64,000 nt of DNA from Symsagittifera roscoffensis (Eukaryota > Xenacoelomorpha > Acoela > Convolutidae): assembly GCF_963678635.1 (NCBI RefSeq), contig NC_087066.1, positions 41,067,223 to 41,131,222 on the forward strand, in the 5' to 3' direction. The notes under the pieces were generated by a model that was given only the letters and a program-made list of their open reading frames with translations, did no database searches and was not told the origin of the DNA. The translations under genes were made by a program, and so were the position numbers. This document shows, piece after piece, positions 42,401 to 53,352 of this stretch (position 1 is its first letter; each line of letters begins with the position of its first letter).

Positions 42401-43735
42401 TAAAAAATTAAAATTAGACGTAGACGATAACCCTTAGTGAGTTTAGACGATAAGAGCTTGGCCAACAATTTTTTGCCAAAAAATGAAATAATACAAAAAC
42501 AAAAAAGTATAAAACCACAGATCTGATCAAAATTGTTATTCTAAGTTAAGTCAGTTAAAAAACTTTCAAATAAAAGTAACATTAAATTGGAAAAATAGAT
42601 TAAAAAACGTACATTGCTAAAAAAGTACGAACGTTGTTCAAACAAAATAAAAATTACAAAGCTATCTAATATTAAATCAAATAAAAGAACATCGCTATTT
42701 GTTCGATTTACAAAAAAAAATGTTTAAGGTATTGCTTGTAATCTCATGAATTTTTCTGCTCCTTTTTCATCTGGGAACTTTTTAATTCTTTTCCATCCTT
42801 CAGATAAGCGATCGGAATCGAGAATTTTTTCCGTAAACAACTTTGTTCATATGACTTGGGGGCGGGTTGTTAAGTAGATAACACACGCAGGGGGAGAGTG
42901 GGCTATAAAGATCCTCAATTTTAATTAATACAAAAGCGGAAAATATCGTATGACATTTAAAACAATAAACGTTAAAAAACTAATCAATTCAAAACAATCC
43001 AGGCGTGCAACAACACTGATCTGAGCCGCATTTTTCCAATTCATAATCAAGTGATCTTTATCGAAAAAAAATACAGACCAGGTTCTAAAAAATAGGACGT
43101 TAAGTAAATTAGATGATCATATAAAAACTAAAATTAGACGTAGACGATAACCCTTAGTGAGTTTAGACGATAAGAGCTTGGCCAACAAATTTTTCGCCAA
43201 AAAATGAAATTATACAAAAACAAAAAAGTATATAACCACAGACCTGATCAAAATTGTTATTCTAAGTTCAGTCCTTTAAAAAACTTTCAAATAAAAGTAA
43301 CATCACATTTGAAAAATAAATTAAAAAACGTACTTTGCTAAAAGTGTACGTACGTTGTTCAAACAAAATAAAATTTACAAAGTTATCTAATATTAAATCA
43401 AATAAAAGAACATCGCTATTTGTTCGTATTACAAAAAAAATGTTGAAGGTATTGCTTGTAAACTTATGAATTTTTCTGCTCGTTTTTCATCTGGGAACTT
43501 TTTAATTCTTTTCCATCCTTTAGATAAGCGATCGGAATCGAGAATGCTTTCCGTAAACAACTTTGTTCACATGACTTGGGGGGTTGTTAAGTAGATAACA
43601 CACGGAGGGGGAGAGTGGGCTATAAAGATCCTCAATTTTAATTAGATCAAAAGCGGAAAAAATCGTATGACATTTGAAACAATAAACGTTAAAAAACTAA
43701 TCAATTCAAAACAATTTAAGAAAAAAAAAACATTT
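39400..43735. repeat. Satellite-like tandem array of related 0.5-0.9 kb units
   Basis: A marker block AAGTAGATAACACACGG...GATCCTCAATTTTAATTAGA appears near 39511, 40017, 40938, 41535, 42160, 42868 and 43587. A second block, AACTTTTTAATTCTTTTCCATC ... TCGGAATCGAGAA, and TTAGACGA motifs recur between them. Spacing is irregular at first and about 710-720 bp in the last three units, which look most alike. Minus-strand frames share IAYLKDGKELKSSQ, but they are short and not conserved as genes. Confidence 0.75.
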
Positions 43736-44018
43736 TTTTTTGGGATCAACATATCTCCTCAAGAATCGTCGGCTTTGTTTTGGTTTTTTAAGTTATGATT
43801 TGAATTTCTTAAGGGACAGTAGAAAATTGCGTGAAAATTGCAGGTTGTCGTGATGAACTTCTTGCAGACTTAAGTGAAACTTTTTTTGGGATCAACGTAT
43901 CTCAAGAATCGTCGGCTTTGTTTTAGTTTTGTAAGTTTTGATTTGATGCTTATAAGAAATGGTAAAAAATCAGGCAAAAATTGGAGGCTCTGGTAATCAA
44001 CATCTTGTAGATTCAAGT
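43736..44018. repeat. Two tandem ~143-bp units
   Basis: TTTTTTGGGATCAACATATCTC..AAGAATCGTCGGCTTTG at about 43736 recurs at about 43880, with the following ~100 bp also similar. Confidence 0.6.
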
Positions 44019-44548
44019 AGAACAACCATCATTATACGGGAAGTGGCAGAGGCTCGAATCTCCGCCGGATCTTGAAAGCAATTGGAAAAAGTTTAAAGAA
44101 AAAAAGTGATTTGTCGGACTTCCTCTATATGCTTTAGTTTTGTCGTCTCAGTCGCCACATCACGTAATTTGTGTTTGTTCTGTAAGTAAATATCAAGGAA
44201 ATTGCAGCTGTTGTTCATTCAAGTTTAAGGGGGACTTGTAACTTTTTAAAATTTTTTGTAAATTTTTTTTTTCAGCTCAACCGGTGACTGCTTTAAGATT
44301 GTTGGCTTTAATTCCGCTGTGTAATTTTTGATCCGTCGCTAAATAAAAAATTAAAAATTTGCTTGACATGTTTGCATAGATTTTTTGTTTGATAAACACA
44401 AGTACTTTTATCTTTGAGATAAGCAAGGGTATTGCAATCGAGTACCAGATATATATACTCGAAAATAACTTTGTTAACAGGACTCATTTGGACTCCAGAT
44501 GGTACCATGCGTGGTACCTTTAAAATTCTCAGTAACTCCTGGAAATTA

Positions 44549-44630
44549 GCCTGCAGATAACGATTATGCCTGGAACGGCAAAGGTCCTGGGTTCGAATAT
44601 GAACCGGACCTGGTTTTTGTCAAATGGGAA
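44549..44630 (+). other. Weak tRNA-like sequence (possible SINE head)
   Basis: A box-A-like TTAGCCTGCAGATAACG is followed by GGGTTCGAATATGAACC (a box B with one or two changes). The arms do not fold cleanly and no A-tail was identified. Confidence 0.2.
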
Positions 44631-45009
44631 CATCACTGTGTCAAATAAAATTTTCGGCCTAATATTTGACTGCTTATTTTTTGTCGGCTTTATCTTCGCT
44701 GTAAAGATTTTATAGTAGTTATTGTTAAAGATTCAGTGTTTGACACATCGGCCCAATCAAACTTTGATTCTTACCTTGCTTATAATTTTACCAACTCGAT
44801 TTGTTAAAATTTCGTCTTTTTTTAATTTTTGTTTTATTTTGGATTATTTGGTTTCAGTGACCTTAAACTTTATTTGTTTAACTTTTTTTTGGTTTGTTCA
44901 GAATTTTTTCTGGCGTGAAAGATTTCTGTTTGGGGAATTTCTGTTTTGTTACCGCATGGTACGTTTTCGTTTTGATGATAATTTTGCATTTTATTGTCTG
45001 GGCGTTCTA

Positions 45010-45420
45010 GTCGCTTTATTAATGGCTGAAATGTTGGATGGCTGGTTGAACAGTTGACTGGTTAGACGGATGACAAGCTGATTATCAGGACTACTGATTT
45101 TTGGTTGGCTGGATGACTAGATAGATGATGATCAAGTTGACGACTTCTTGATTTAATGGCTTAATATATGATTGGATGGCTGGACAGATGGCTTCTGCGA
45201 TGGATGGGCCGATTTGATGGTTGTTTGGTGTTTTGATAGCTCGAATAAACGATGAATGAATGGCTAGATGGATCCGGTGATGAATGAACAGCTTGATAGA
45301 TGGATAATTGATTGAATAAATTGCCAGACACTAATGGCTAGTTGGATGAATGGCTTGATGGTTAGATAATTAGATGGCTTAACCAAATTATTGAAAGTTA
45401 GCCTGTTGGAAAGTTGGATG
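45010..45420. repeat. Degenerate GATG/TGGCT-rich simple repeat
   Basis: Repeated words GATGGCT, GGATGG, TGGATGA and TAGATGGAT run through this stretch, as in an old tetranucleotide/minisatellite array. Confidence 0.5.
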
Positions 45421-45474
45421 GAGTGCCTGTTGAAGGGATCGATGGACGTATTGGATTTTGCTACAAAGAAATTG

Positions 45475-45709
45475 AACTCTAGAAGTAAAAGACAGAACCC
45501 CGATGTGCTAGACTGTTGTCTCCAGTTTCATCGATCCAGTGAGCTGGAGATGAAGTTGCTGTGCGTGGTGTTTACCCACGGGGATCTCCTGCCTGATCTT
45601 TTTTCTCAAAAAGAAGATTGAAACAAAGAAGCCATTGGAGGGTCGCCGCAGAGCAAAGGCACGAAGATCTGAAAGGGAAGATCTGGATCTGATCGCAGAC
45701 CAAGTACGG
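45475..45709 (+). CDS. Unrecognised exon-like coding stretch, possibly frameshifted
   Basis: G+C-richer than its AT-rich surroundings. One frame reads SKRQNPDVLDCCLQFHRSSE and then EMKLLCVVFTHGDLLPDLF. Shifted by one base near 45600 it continues LKKKIETKKPLEGRRRAKAR and ends SEREDLDLIADQVR at a good donor, CGG|GTAAGC (45710). I do not recognise the protein. It may be an exon of an unknown gene, or a decayed exon given the frame change; no partner exons were found nearby. Confidence 0.3.
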
Positions 45710-46558
45710 GTAAGCAGTGATTGTAGTCTTTTTCCTTGCTGAGGTTTGCATGAGTTTAAATGCTCCTGGACTGCAGGGAAAATGCCATCGCCTTTTCTTA
45801 GATGGATTCTATAAAAAAAACAGACATGAGGGCTTATTTGGGACTGTTTAAAGCAGCTAAATGAAACTCAAAACAGATTCCATAAAACAACTTCCTGGAA
45901 AATTGCCTCGATAATTTTTTTGGATCAAGCTGTGCATGTCGTTTAACTCCAACGGTTGAAATTTTAACTGATGGGACAAGAAAAGATGATAAGAAGGCTT
46001 CAGAACACCTAGCATGCGCTGTGGTGAGAAGAAAGATTGATGAAAATTGGTTGCCCTAAATCCTATACTATATAAGCCAAAAAAAAAGTACAACAAGGTT
46101 TCCAAGCACAAAAAAAAACAACAGAAACAAGGTTGAGAAGCCCTCAGAGGGAGAGAATAGATCTCTGAGAAACTTGAAAGATACTAGGCTCAAGTTTTAG
46201 ATGATGTTAGTTTGCTATAATGGATTAAAAAAAAATTTAGTTTCTGACCGAAATATCTGGTCCGTGATAATTTCAAAGAACTTGGTTTCCTAGCTGACGT
46301 TGACAGTTTTTTGTTAGAACTGAAGTCACAGAAGGTACCCCTTGACAACATTATGCTAGATTGAAAGGGCAGCCAACTTTTACGCTATAAGAGTAAAATG
46401 GAAACCCTCAGATAAAAGAATAGAAGAAGCTATTAATGTTTTCAAGGGCAAGGGTCTTCTAAACGTGCTGTTTGATGAGGGTGGAGGTTTTTGCGTTAAA
46501 AAAAACAAAATCACACACGAGGCAAAAGTTTTTGCATTCAAAACAACTTAGTGAGCAC
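45710..46558. other. No gene recognised
   Basis: No recognised coding sequence or repeat between the exon-like stretch and the first PLE copy. Confidence 0.3.
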
Positions 46559-46807
46559 AGAGATTTTTGATAAAAAGTAATTTACAAACGTACTCCTAAC
46601 TATGTGCATCGTCAGGAGTTTTACAATAAACGAACCTAAATTGCAATAAAATATCAATTTACAAATGTAATTTACAGTAATTAACATGAATTTTGGTTTT
46701 AAATCATCATTTCAAAAATTTTATCCAATCACAGTTGACTTTTAAAATTACTAATTTTGATTTAGACATGTACTTTTTAAACAAAAAAAAGGAAAAAGGT
46801 TTTGGGA

Positions 46808-47405
46808 CTAAGTTTTCATTGTTAACTCCCTGCGCCTGTAATCATCGCGCGTGTTCAGGCCCGGTTTCTATTTCCTGATATGTATTGCCTCTAGTGTTAA
46901 CAGTTTTGTTTGGTTGTTTGACCTATCTTCAATTTCTTAACTAAGATCTGCGCTATTTCCCTCAAGATTGCATTGCTGAAGGTGGAGGCCTACCGATGAG
47001 TCTGCTGTCTTATGTTCCTCAAACTAGTGGTCAAATGTCGAACAGTTTTGCAATGCAATCAAATGTCCACTACCCAGTACAAGACATTTTATAAACCACT
47101 GTTGACATTAGAAAATGCTGACTTCAGTGATGGTAAACCTGATTCTAGTTTTCTAGTGGGAAAACCATTTGAACGTTGGTTAAGTTTTGTAACCTGCCTG
47201 CAAAAAATTTGCTTTGGTTACCTCTATATTGCACCATCATTATTGGGGGGTTCGCATCCTTTGGTGATTGAGTTGAAGAACTCCTTGCACTATCCAAGGG
47301 CTTGCCCTTACCCTCGATGACTTTGCACAGGTCGTCTGCCGCCACCATTGCGGAACAATTTTCCGGGTAGTGATTTTTTAGCCATAACGTCCTATTAGTT
47401 TCCAT
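46808..47405 (-). pseudogene. PLE GIY-YIG endonuclease region (broken)
   Basis: 47405-47145 encodes a linker domain with KNHYPENCSAMVAADDLCKV and PPIMMVQYRGNQSKFFAGRL. After frame changes, endonuclease sequence reads TVRHLTT, then SSVGLHLQQCNLEGNSADLS, KLLTLEAIHIRK and KPGLNTRDDYRRRELTMKT before TAG (46808-46810). The order and closing motif are those of PLE GIY-YIG endonucleases, which nick target DNA. Several stops are present. Confidence 0.6.
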
Positions 47406-47499
47406 AGCCTTATCACATTGATCCCATTTAGATGTACTCCTAAAAACTCTGTCTAGAGTGCCTTGGATAACACTACGCTTATACTGATTTCGGGCGCAG

Positions 47500-49395
47500 C
47501 TTCCCTAATTCAATATAGTCCCAATATCTGTTAGTTTTTGATATCAATGGCAGGTTACCCCTTATCCTGCGATACATTTACGTTCGAATCCAGGAACGAA
47601 AAATTCTCCTCTGAAATAATTTTTTCTAGAGTGAACTGCGGATTTGGATGAAGAAAATTGGCCACATCGAGAACACAACTCGGCTCCCCTCTGACTGTTC
47701 TGATAGTGTCATCCACATACCTGAGGAACAATTCCACTTGTGGAGCATGCTTCTCCTTGTTCTTAGTGTGGTAGCAGCTTTCACAGTACCAGAGTATTTC
47801 GATGATTGATGCGTACACATCATCGGAAATTTTCCCGGTTTTTGATGATACCAGTTTCGGTAATATTCACATATAACCCCCTTTGATCTATAGGTTAGTT
47901 TCATGCGGAAACATGGGCACAAAACGTTTTTATCCTTCATTGGCTGTATCTCCGTTCCCACCGGTATTTCTTGACTAAGAGCAAACTCGTACTCTTACAG
48001 CCAGAAAAACAGCGAGGGAAGCGCTCATAGCTACACAATCAACTTGCACATGCCATTAGCCATTGCACTTGAAATATACTCTGCTGACCGCCATAATTGA
48101 AGGTCTTTTCATGGTTGCTCTTTGAATTTCAGGAAGAGACTCCTGGCTGTACAACTTCTGTAAGACAATTTCAATTGCTTCCTCCAGGGGGACATAAGTG
48201 TACAAACTTTTCACCTCAAGAGATATTATGCTTTCATCCGGATCTAGAACAATGTTTTCAATCGTTTCTCTGACATCTTTACTATTGGTTTCTATATTGG
48301 CTCCATCGATATTGTCAAAAACTTTGCAAGCGTTTTGTTAAGAGTCTCATTCGACTTGCCCAGAAGTGATAGTACTAGTCGTAGGCGTGTCTCAGCCTCG
48401 TATACCTTAGCTAAACCGCACAAATGGGCGGGTTGCCTCCTGTTGACCTCAACTTGGAATATAATTGATCATTGATCTCGTCTCTTTAGTTCATGACAAG
48501 TAGTTCTAAGCAAAGTTCCTTCTCAGTTTTCAGTATAACCTCATCAGTGGTTGCCTCTTTTTTCAAAATTTGAGCAGATTACAACAATGATTCCAGCTTT
48601 GTTTCATACGTTTTTTCCTGATTGTGCAAAAACCAACCACCTTATCAAAAAGGCACAGCCAGCACCATTGTCTTTGAGATATTTCCTCGTTTTTTCAACG
48701 GCTTTGTTTCTTGGAGTTTGCCTTACTTTTTTGCATAAGCCTTGGACGCGGCTTCTATTTCACATAAAATTTCACCGGGTGTTTTATGGTTTTTCAATTG
48801 TGAGAGGAAAATGTCGATATCAGCCAAAAAGTGCATTTCGTTAAATTTGTCTCTAATGGGATACTTCGGGCCAATTGACAGCATTTCATGTACCCATCCA
48901 GGTTCAATGTTACCAAGCACCTTAACCAATCGCTCATTTCTGACCCCAAGAGGTTTATCTTGTCTCTCGGGCAATTTATCGAACTTTTTTTGCTTATACT
49001 GATTTCGGGCGCAGCTTCCCTAATTCAATATAGTCCCAATATCTGTTAGTTTTTGATATCAATGGCAGGTTACCCCTTATCCTGCGATACATTTACGTTC
49101 GAATCCAGGAACGAAAAATTCTCCTCTGAATTAATTTTTTCTAGAGTGAACTGCGGATTTGGATGAAGAAAATTGGCCACATCGAGAACACAACTCGGCT
49201 CCGTACTTTGCCGAGTTGTTTTTCTATGGTTCTCTGATGTTGTCTATAAGCTTGCCTCAACTGGCGCCTCACGATGAGGAAAATGGACGTCCACCATTTT
49301 TCGTTAATTCCTTTTTGCACCAACGATCGGATTTTCACTAGCATTTCCTCATACCTTTTCCTGTCCTCATTTGTCCTAGAAATTTCAGTCCATGG
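47500..49395 (-). pseudogene. PLE reverse transcriptase with PHD-like insertion (broken)
   Basis: N-terminus: RKRYEEMLVKIRSLVQKGIN, EKWW (about 49380-49300). Then 48974-48723 is open (KPLGVRNERLVKVLGNIEPG, FNEMHFLADIDIFLSQLKNH). RT motif A reads SIISLEVKSLYTYVPLEEAI (about 48240). Motif B reads WHVQVDCVAMSASLAVFLA (about 48040). A cysteine/histidine segment with NWYH and WYCESC (about 47900-47770) precedes FLRYVDDTIRTVRGEP (motif C, about 47720) and NFSFLDSNVNVSQ. Frames change at least four times. A ~215-bp piece of the motif-C region is also inserted at 48988-49202. Confidence 0.7.
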
Positions 49396-49688
49396 TAGTT
49401 TTAGTATTGAAAATTATGCACAACCTGGTCCAAAAAAAAACATTCTCGGGGACCCTAAACTTCAAAATGTCCGGTATTAGATCGTTTTTGAGACAATTTC
49501 TCAGAAATTTCAGTCTTTATACAGATACTTGAACTTTTTAAAAGAATTTGAAATAGTCTAACACAATTTTCCAAGTTAATTTTCTTTTTAAAATTTGCCT
49601 GAGCCAAACGGCAGGCAAAAGTTTTTTGGTTAATATTTTGCAGCAAATGTGGTCACAATAAAATTCACAAGGCACAAAGCAAAACAAA

Positions 49689-50291
49689 TCACACTCTCCT
49701 CACCCCAGTTGGAAGTGCCGACACTTCCTCTGCCTGCAGCTTCTGCTCACGTCCTGCTTTTGCCTTCCTCCTTGTCTGCGATGTTCTCTGTTGTTCTCCC
49801 CTGATATTGCCAATCAATTCCGACAGTCTTTCCTTGTGTGCCACAACCAATCGCAGAGATTTCAGCTCCAATTCAACACTCTGGTGCAGCTTCAATTTTT
49901 CCTTGAGCTGCTCCGGGTCGTTTTGTTTGCTCTTGGAGAATAGCCGTTTCGTTGCTGGAATAATGGGCGCTCCTGTGCCGAAGAGGTGACTAAACAAGTC
50001 GGGAGTTCCTTCCCTTCTGCAATACACGATCTTCTTACAGGCTGGGCGATTGATGTTGATTCTGTGGCTGCTAATGCTGTTATTCGCCGCGTCGTGCCAC
50101 ACAACCACTTTTTTCTCCTTCAATGGAGTGTCTTTCAGTAATAGTCTGAGGTTCTTTTCTTGGTTCAGCGAGTTGTTATTCAGGGATAGGCCAAGAATTG
50201 CAGTAACAAGGTTCTTGCATCGCTTTTTCTCACATCTATTGAGGTTGTTGATGCTGTGGAACACGGAGCTAGCTGCTAAAAAATGAAGCAT
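49689..50291 (-). CDS. PLE accessory ORF1, WHDxxNNSIS protein
   Basis: An intact 200-codon ORF from ATG (50289-50291) lies between an upstream PLE 3' end and the RT ORF, in the same orientation. Landmarks: AASS (6-9), GLS (34-36), VVWHDAANNSISSHR (63-77), YCRREGT (90-96), KLHQ (134-137), VELELKSLRLV and a K/R/Q-rich tail. It is a clear homologue of the BEL1 ORF1 at 9062-9697, ungapped over about 80 residues. I do not recognise a named family; a divergent SGNH-type hydrolase is inferred from the order Ser, Gly, Asn, His. It is open although the RT beside it is not. Confidence 0.75.
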   Translation of the reverse strand: MLHFLAASSVFHSINNLNRCEKKRCKNLVTAILGLSLNNNSLNQEKNLRLLLKDTPLKEKKVVVWHDAANNSISSHRININRPACKKIVYCRREGTPDLFSHLFGTGAPIIPATKRLFSKSKQNDPEQLKEKLKLHQSVELELKSLRLVVAHKERLSELIGNIRGEQQRTSQTRRKAKAGREQKLQAEEVSALPTGVRRV

Positions 50292-50372
50292 TTTGGTAAC
50301 TCAAACAAAAACCGGCCATGTTCTTTGTATCGATAAAAAACAATGTAAAAATTTTAAAACCTTAATTAAAAG

Positions 50373-51398
50373 ATTTTCACAGTTTTTGCGCATCATCAGG
50401 ACTGAAAGTTTGTTTTATAATTTTAACAAAACGATCAAAGATCTGAAAAAATGAGAATCATGTCTAAAATTGCTCAAAATTTTTTTTGACCAATCAAATT
50501 TAAAAAACTGTTAATACATAATAAATTACGTAACCATAACACTTTCCTGTAAGTTTTTCAGACTTTTTTTTACTTTTTGTTCTTTCATTGTTATAAAATT
50601 TCGATTTCGGAATATTTTCCAATTCTGACAGTTTTTTGAATTATAGCCATGTTATACATGGACTACAGTTTTAGTGTTAATTGCTGGCTCCTGAATTCAT
50701 CGCGTGTGTTGATTCTTGGCCTCTCCCTCCAAATATGCAAAGCCTCTAGTGGGAGTAGTTTCTGAGTGTTGGCTGTTTGGTCTATAATCTCTGACTTCAG
50801 TTCAGCAGTACCGCCTGTCTCCTTATTACATTCTAACAAGTGTTGCCCTACTGGGGAGTCCCCTTTGCGGTGTTCATCGACCGTTGTGGCTACATGTCGG
50901 ACTGTCTGGCCGACATAGGTGGAGTTACATCCACTACACGTAAGTTTCTCACCACTTTGATTCTCAGCTCAGGAGCAAAGGAAGTTTTGAGGGATGGCAA
51001 GAACGTTTGGAATTTTTTTTGTTGTAAAAATTATTTGTAACCCGGATATTTGCCGAACCTCTGCAACTAACATTGTAAAAAACATTGCCTCGATATTGCA
51101 TTGTAAAAAGAGGGTGAGTCTTTCAACCATTTATCATTTCTCGGTTCTGATGCGGTCACCTCTAAATTTTGCTTTCCGTCAATGATCTTAATAAGAGTTT
51201 CAAACACTACCCTGCCCGTGCAATTTTACAGATAATCATTTTCACTCCGTTGTTTCCGACTTTGTTCACAATGCCCGGTCATAATTTTTTCATTTTTAGG
51301 TACTTCTGAAAACTTTATGGACCGTCCCTTCAACAAAAATTCTCTTGTATATCAAAGGTGCGCAATCTATAAAAATTAGAGTGATGCCGGTATCAGTG
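50373..51398 (-). pseudogene. PLE 3' fragment: RT end, GIY-YIG endonuclease, UTR
   Basis: Reads the RT C-terminal part (about 51360-51160), then TMQYRGNVFYNVSCRGSANI (about 51090), FLPSLKTSFAPELRIKVV, a frame change, and the endonuclease: TCSGCNSTYVGQTVRHVATT (about 50950), SPVGQHLLECN, IIDQTANTQKLLPLEALHI, KPRINTRDEFRSQQLTLKL, stop about 50653. The endonuclease from CNSTYVGQT to the stop is one open stretch. A UTR and CTGATGA hairpin (50373-50399) follow, 80 bp before ORF1. Confidence 0.65.
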
Positions 51399-51439
51399 GA
51401 TTTCTAAAAAGTCTGGTATAATGTATAAAGTCGTAGTCG

Positions 51440-51895
51440 TATTTGAGACGTTTCTCATGGTATGAAGTCAGGGATTATAGACCATACAGCCAACACTCAG
51501 AAACTACTCACACTAGACGCTTTGCATATTTGCAGGGAGAGGCCGAAAATCAACACAGGCGATGATATTAGGAGCCGAGAATTAACAGTAAAATTGTAGT
51601 CCACGTATCACATGGCTAAAATTCAAGAAACTGACATGTCAGAATTGTAAAATATTCCAAAATTGAAGTTTTATAACAACGAAAGAACAAAAAATATGAA
51701 AATATCAAAAATTTACTAGAAAAGGTGATTAATGGTTACGTAATTTAATATGTAATTACAGTTTTCTAAGTTTGACTAGTCAAAACTTTCTTAGAGCCTT
51801 TTAAAACATGATTCTCATTTTCCGATCTTTGATCGTTTTGTAAATATTGCACATAAACTTTCTATCCTGATGATGCACAAAATGTGCGAAAACAC
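51440..51895 (+). pseudogene. PLE endonuclease tail and 3' UTR, opposite orientation
   Basis: Plus strand: GIIDHTANTQKLLTLDALHI, KINTGDDIRSRELTVKL, stop (about 51593), then UTR and CTGATGA at 51867-51873 with a GCACA/TGTGC hairpin. This is the mirror image of 50960-50373, so the two PLE 3' ends form an inverted repeat with ~0.65 kb between them. Confidence 0.6.
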
Positions 51896-52082
51896 TTGAA
51901 TGAACATTTCAAAAATCTATAACTATGAAAACTTCCTATACATATTTGAAAATCTTCAAAGTTGTTTAGAAATTGGCCTTTCAAGTGAAACAAGTGAAAA
52001 TCAGTTGGTATTTTAAGCTTTTCGATTTTTGGTCTATTGCAAATTAACAAATAAAATCGAAGAGATTCTTGATATAAAGTAA

Positions 52083-52460
52083 ATTTCAAACGTTTTAGCA
52101 ACTAAATGCATCGTCAGGATTCTTACAATGAGCTAATCTAAATGACAAAAAAACATCATTTACGAATTTTTTTTTACAATAATTCAAATAAGTTTTGGTT
52201 CTAAACCATCATGCTGAAAATTTTAGCCAATCAAGTTGACTTCAAAAAACTTTTCCAGATAAGAAAATTTTTAAACTCAAAAATTAATTAAACAATTTGT
52301 AATTAGTTCGCGTCTGGAAGGTTCTGAGTCATAATTTTGTTTTAGACATACGTTTTGAATAAAAAACCGAAAAATTTTTGGGACTTAATTTTCAGTCTTA
52401 ACTCCTTGCTCCTGAAAACTTATCGCACGTGTTCAAGCCCGGTTTCTGAAACTTTTCATG
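52083..52460 (-). repeat. PLE 3' end, second subfamily (endonuclease tail, UTR, hairpin)
   Basis: Minus strand: KPGLNTCDKF, then after a frame change SKELRLKIKS (about 52440-52385), UTR, and a CTGACGA motif (52110-52116). It matches 46585-46880 and 56899-57270. Confidence 0.5.
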
Positions 52461-52479
52461 AAAATTGAAAAAGACATCA

Positions 52480-53220
52480 ATGAAAAAAGCGCTTGCCATG
52501 GAAAAGAAGGAAGAGATCAGTGATGCGGATGGCTAAAGAAATCTTGAAAAATTGTGTAGGAGTCCGATGAGAGGAAATTTTTGTTAAATAAGTAATACCA
52601 CAATGAAGAAACTTAATAAAAACCAAAACGGTGTCTGCCTTCATTATCGAATGAGAGTGACCTTTAGAACAAAAGGAAATGATTGAGAAGCTTCCTTGAA
52701 CTGGTATCACGTAAACTGTGGGTGTTTATCAGAAACCAAAACTGCCAACAATTCTGACAAAATTCGGTCGTAAAAGGCATGTATTGAACAACTTGAAAAG
52801 GATCAATCTGAAGCAGTGCGTGGTAAAGTTTTCCTAGGGTATGTTGCTGATAATGTGAGAATCATGAGTGGTGACCCAGCGGTTGTTCTACAGGCAGCGA
52901 TTAAACTGCAGCCATAATTACAGTTTACTCTTGAGAAACCAGATAATTAGGGGAAATTGGCCCTCATGGTTTTGAAAGTGAACTTGGACTCATGAAAAAG
53001 GTCACAGGCGGTCGGTATCAGAAACCCATTGAGTTTTTTTTTCGAAGTCCTCTGCTAATTCTTGAATGCCATGCTGTTTTTCTTCAATTATTCTTGTATC
53101 GCAAGTGTTGCAAACATCAGATTTGTCTCTGTGTTAACTATCAATCTGCAACTTTTAAACCTTTTTTAAAGGCTTTTTATTCAGAATAATTAACTAGAAA
53201 TTTTAAAAGAAAAACCTGTC
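52480..53220 (+). pseudogene. PLE RT fragment with PHD-like segment
   Basis: Plus strand: a Lys/Glu-rich start, then RVTFRTKG, LNWYHVNCGCLSETK, CKACIEQLEKDQ, then GYVADNVRIMSGDPAVVLQA (motif C, catalytic D changed to A), LQFTLEKPDN and KKVTGGRYQKPIEFF. Stops and one changed aspartate show it is dead. Confidence 0.6.
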
Positions 53221-53307
53221 AAGAAAGTATATAATTTGTAATCAAAATACATAAAATTTTGATTTTTTTAACCTAAATTTCGGTCGTCTGAAGATAATGT
53301 GCTCTTT

Positions 53308-53314
53308 GCTACTT

Positions 53315-53352
<38 letters not shown>

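Larger units (their letters stand above)
46585..50800 (-). mobile_element. Penelope-like element (PLE), main copy, with two ORFs
   Basis: Read leftwards: 3' end of an upstream PLE (endonuclease tail, UTR and CTGATGA hairpin, ending about 50373), ORF1 (50291-49689), RT ORF (49395 to about 47500), GIY-YIG endonuclease (about 47405-46808), 3' UTR and a CTGACGA hairpin (46609-46615). Direct terminal repeats of this kind (pLTRs) and head-to-tail partial copies are usual in PLEs. The RT is decayed by stops and frameshifts; ORF1 is open. Confidence 0.75.
51157..53283. repeat. Left copy of duplicated PLE mosaic
   Basis: Matches 55050-55300 plus 56236-58085 nearly base for base, with small indels. 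It lacks the ~0.93-kb RT block present between those two parts of the right copy. Confidence 0.75.

Noticed and set aside
39400-43735. Regular repeats as a CRISPR-like array
   Set aside because: Units are 0.5-0.9 kb, eukaryotic and satellite-like; there are no short repeats with uniform spacers.
48551-49002. Plus-strand ORFs
   Set aside because: Antisense of the PLE RT N-terminal region, which has recognisable homologous copies on the minus strand.
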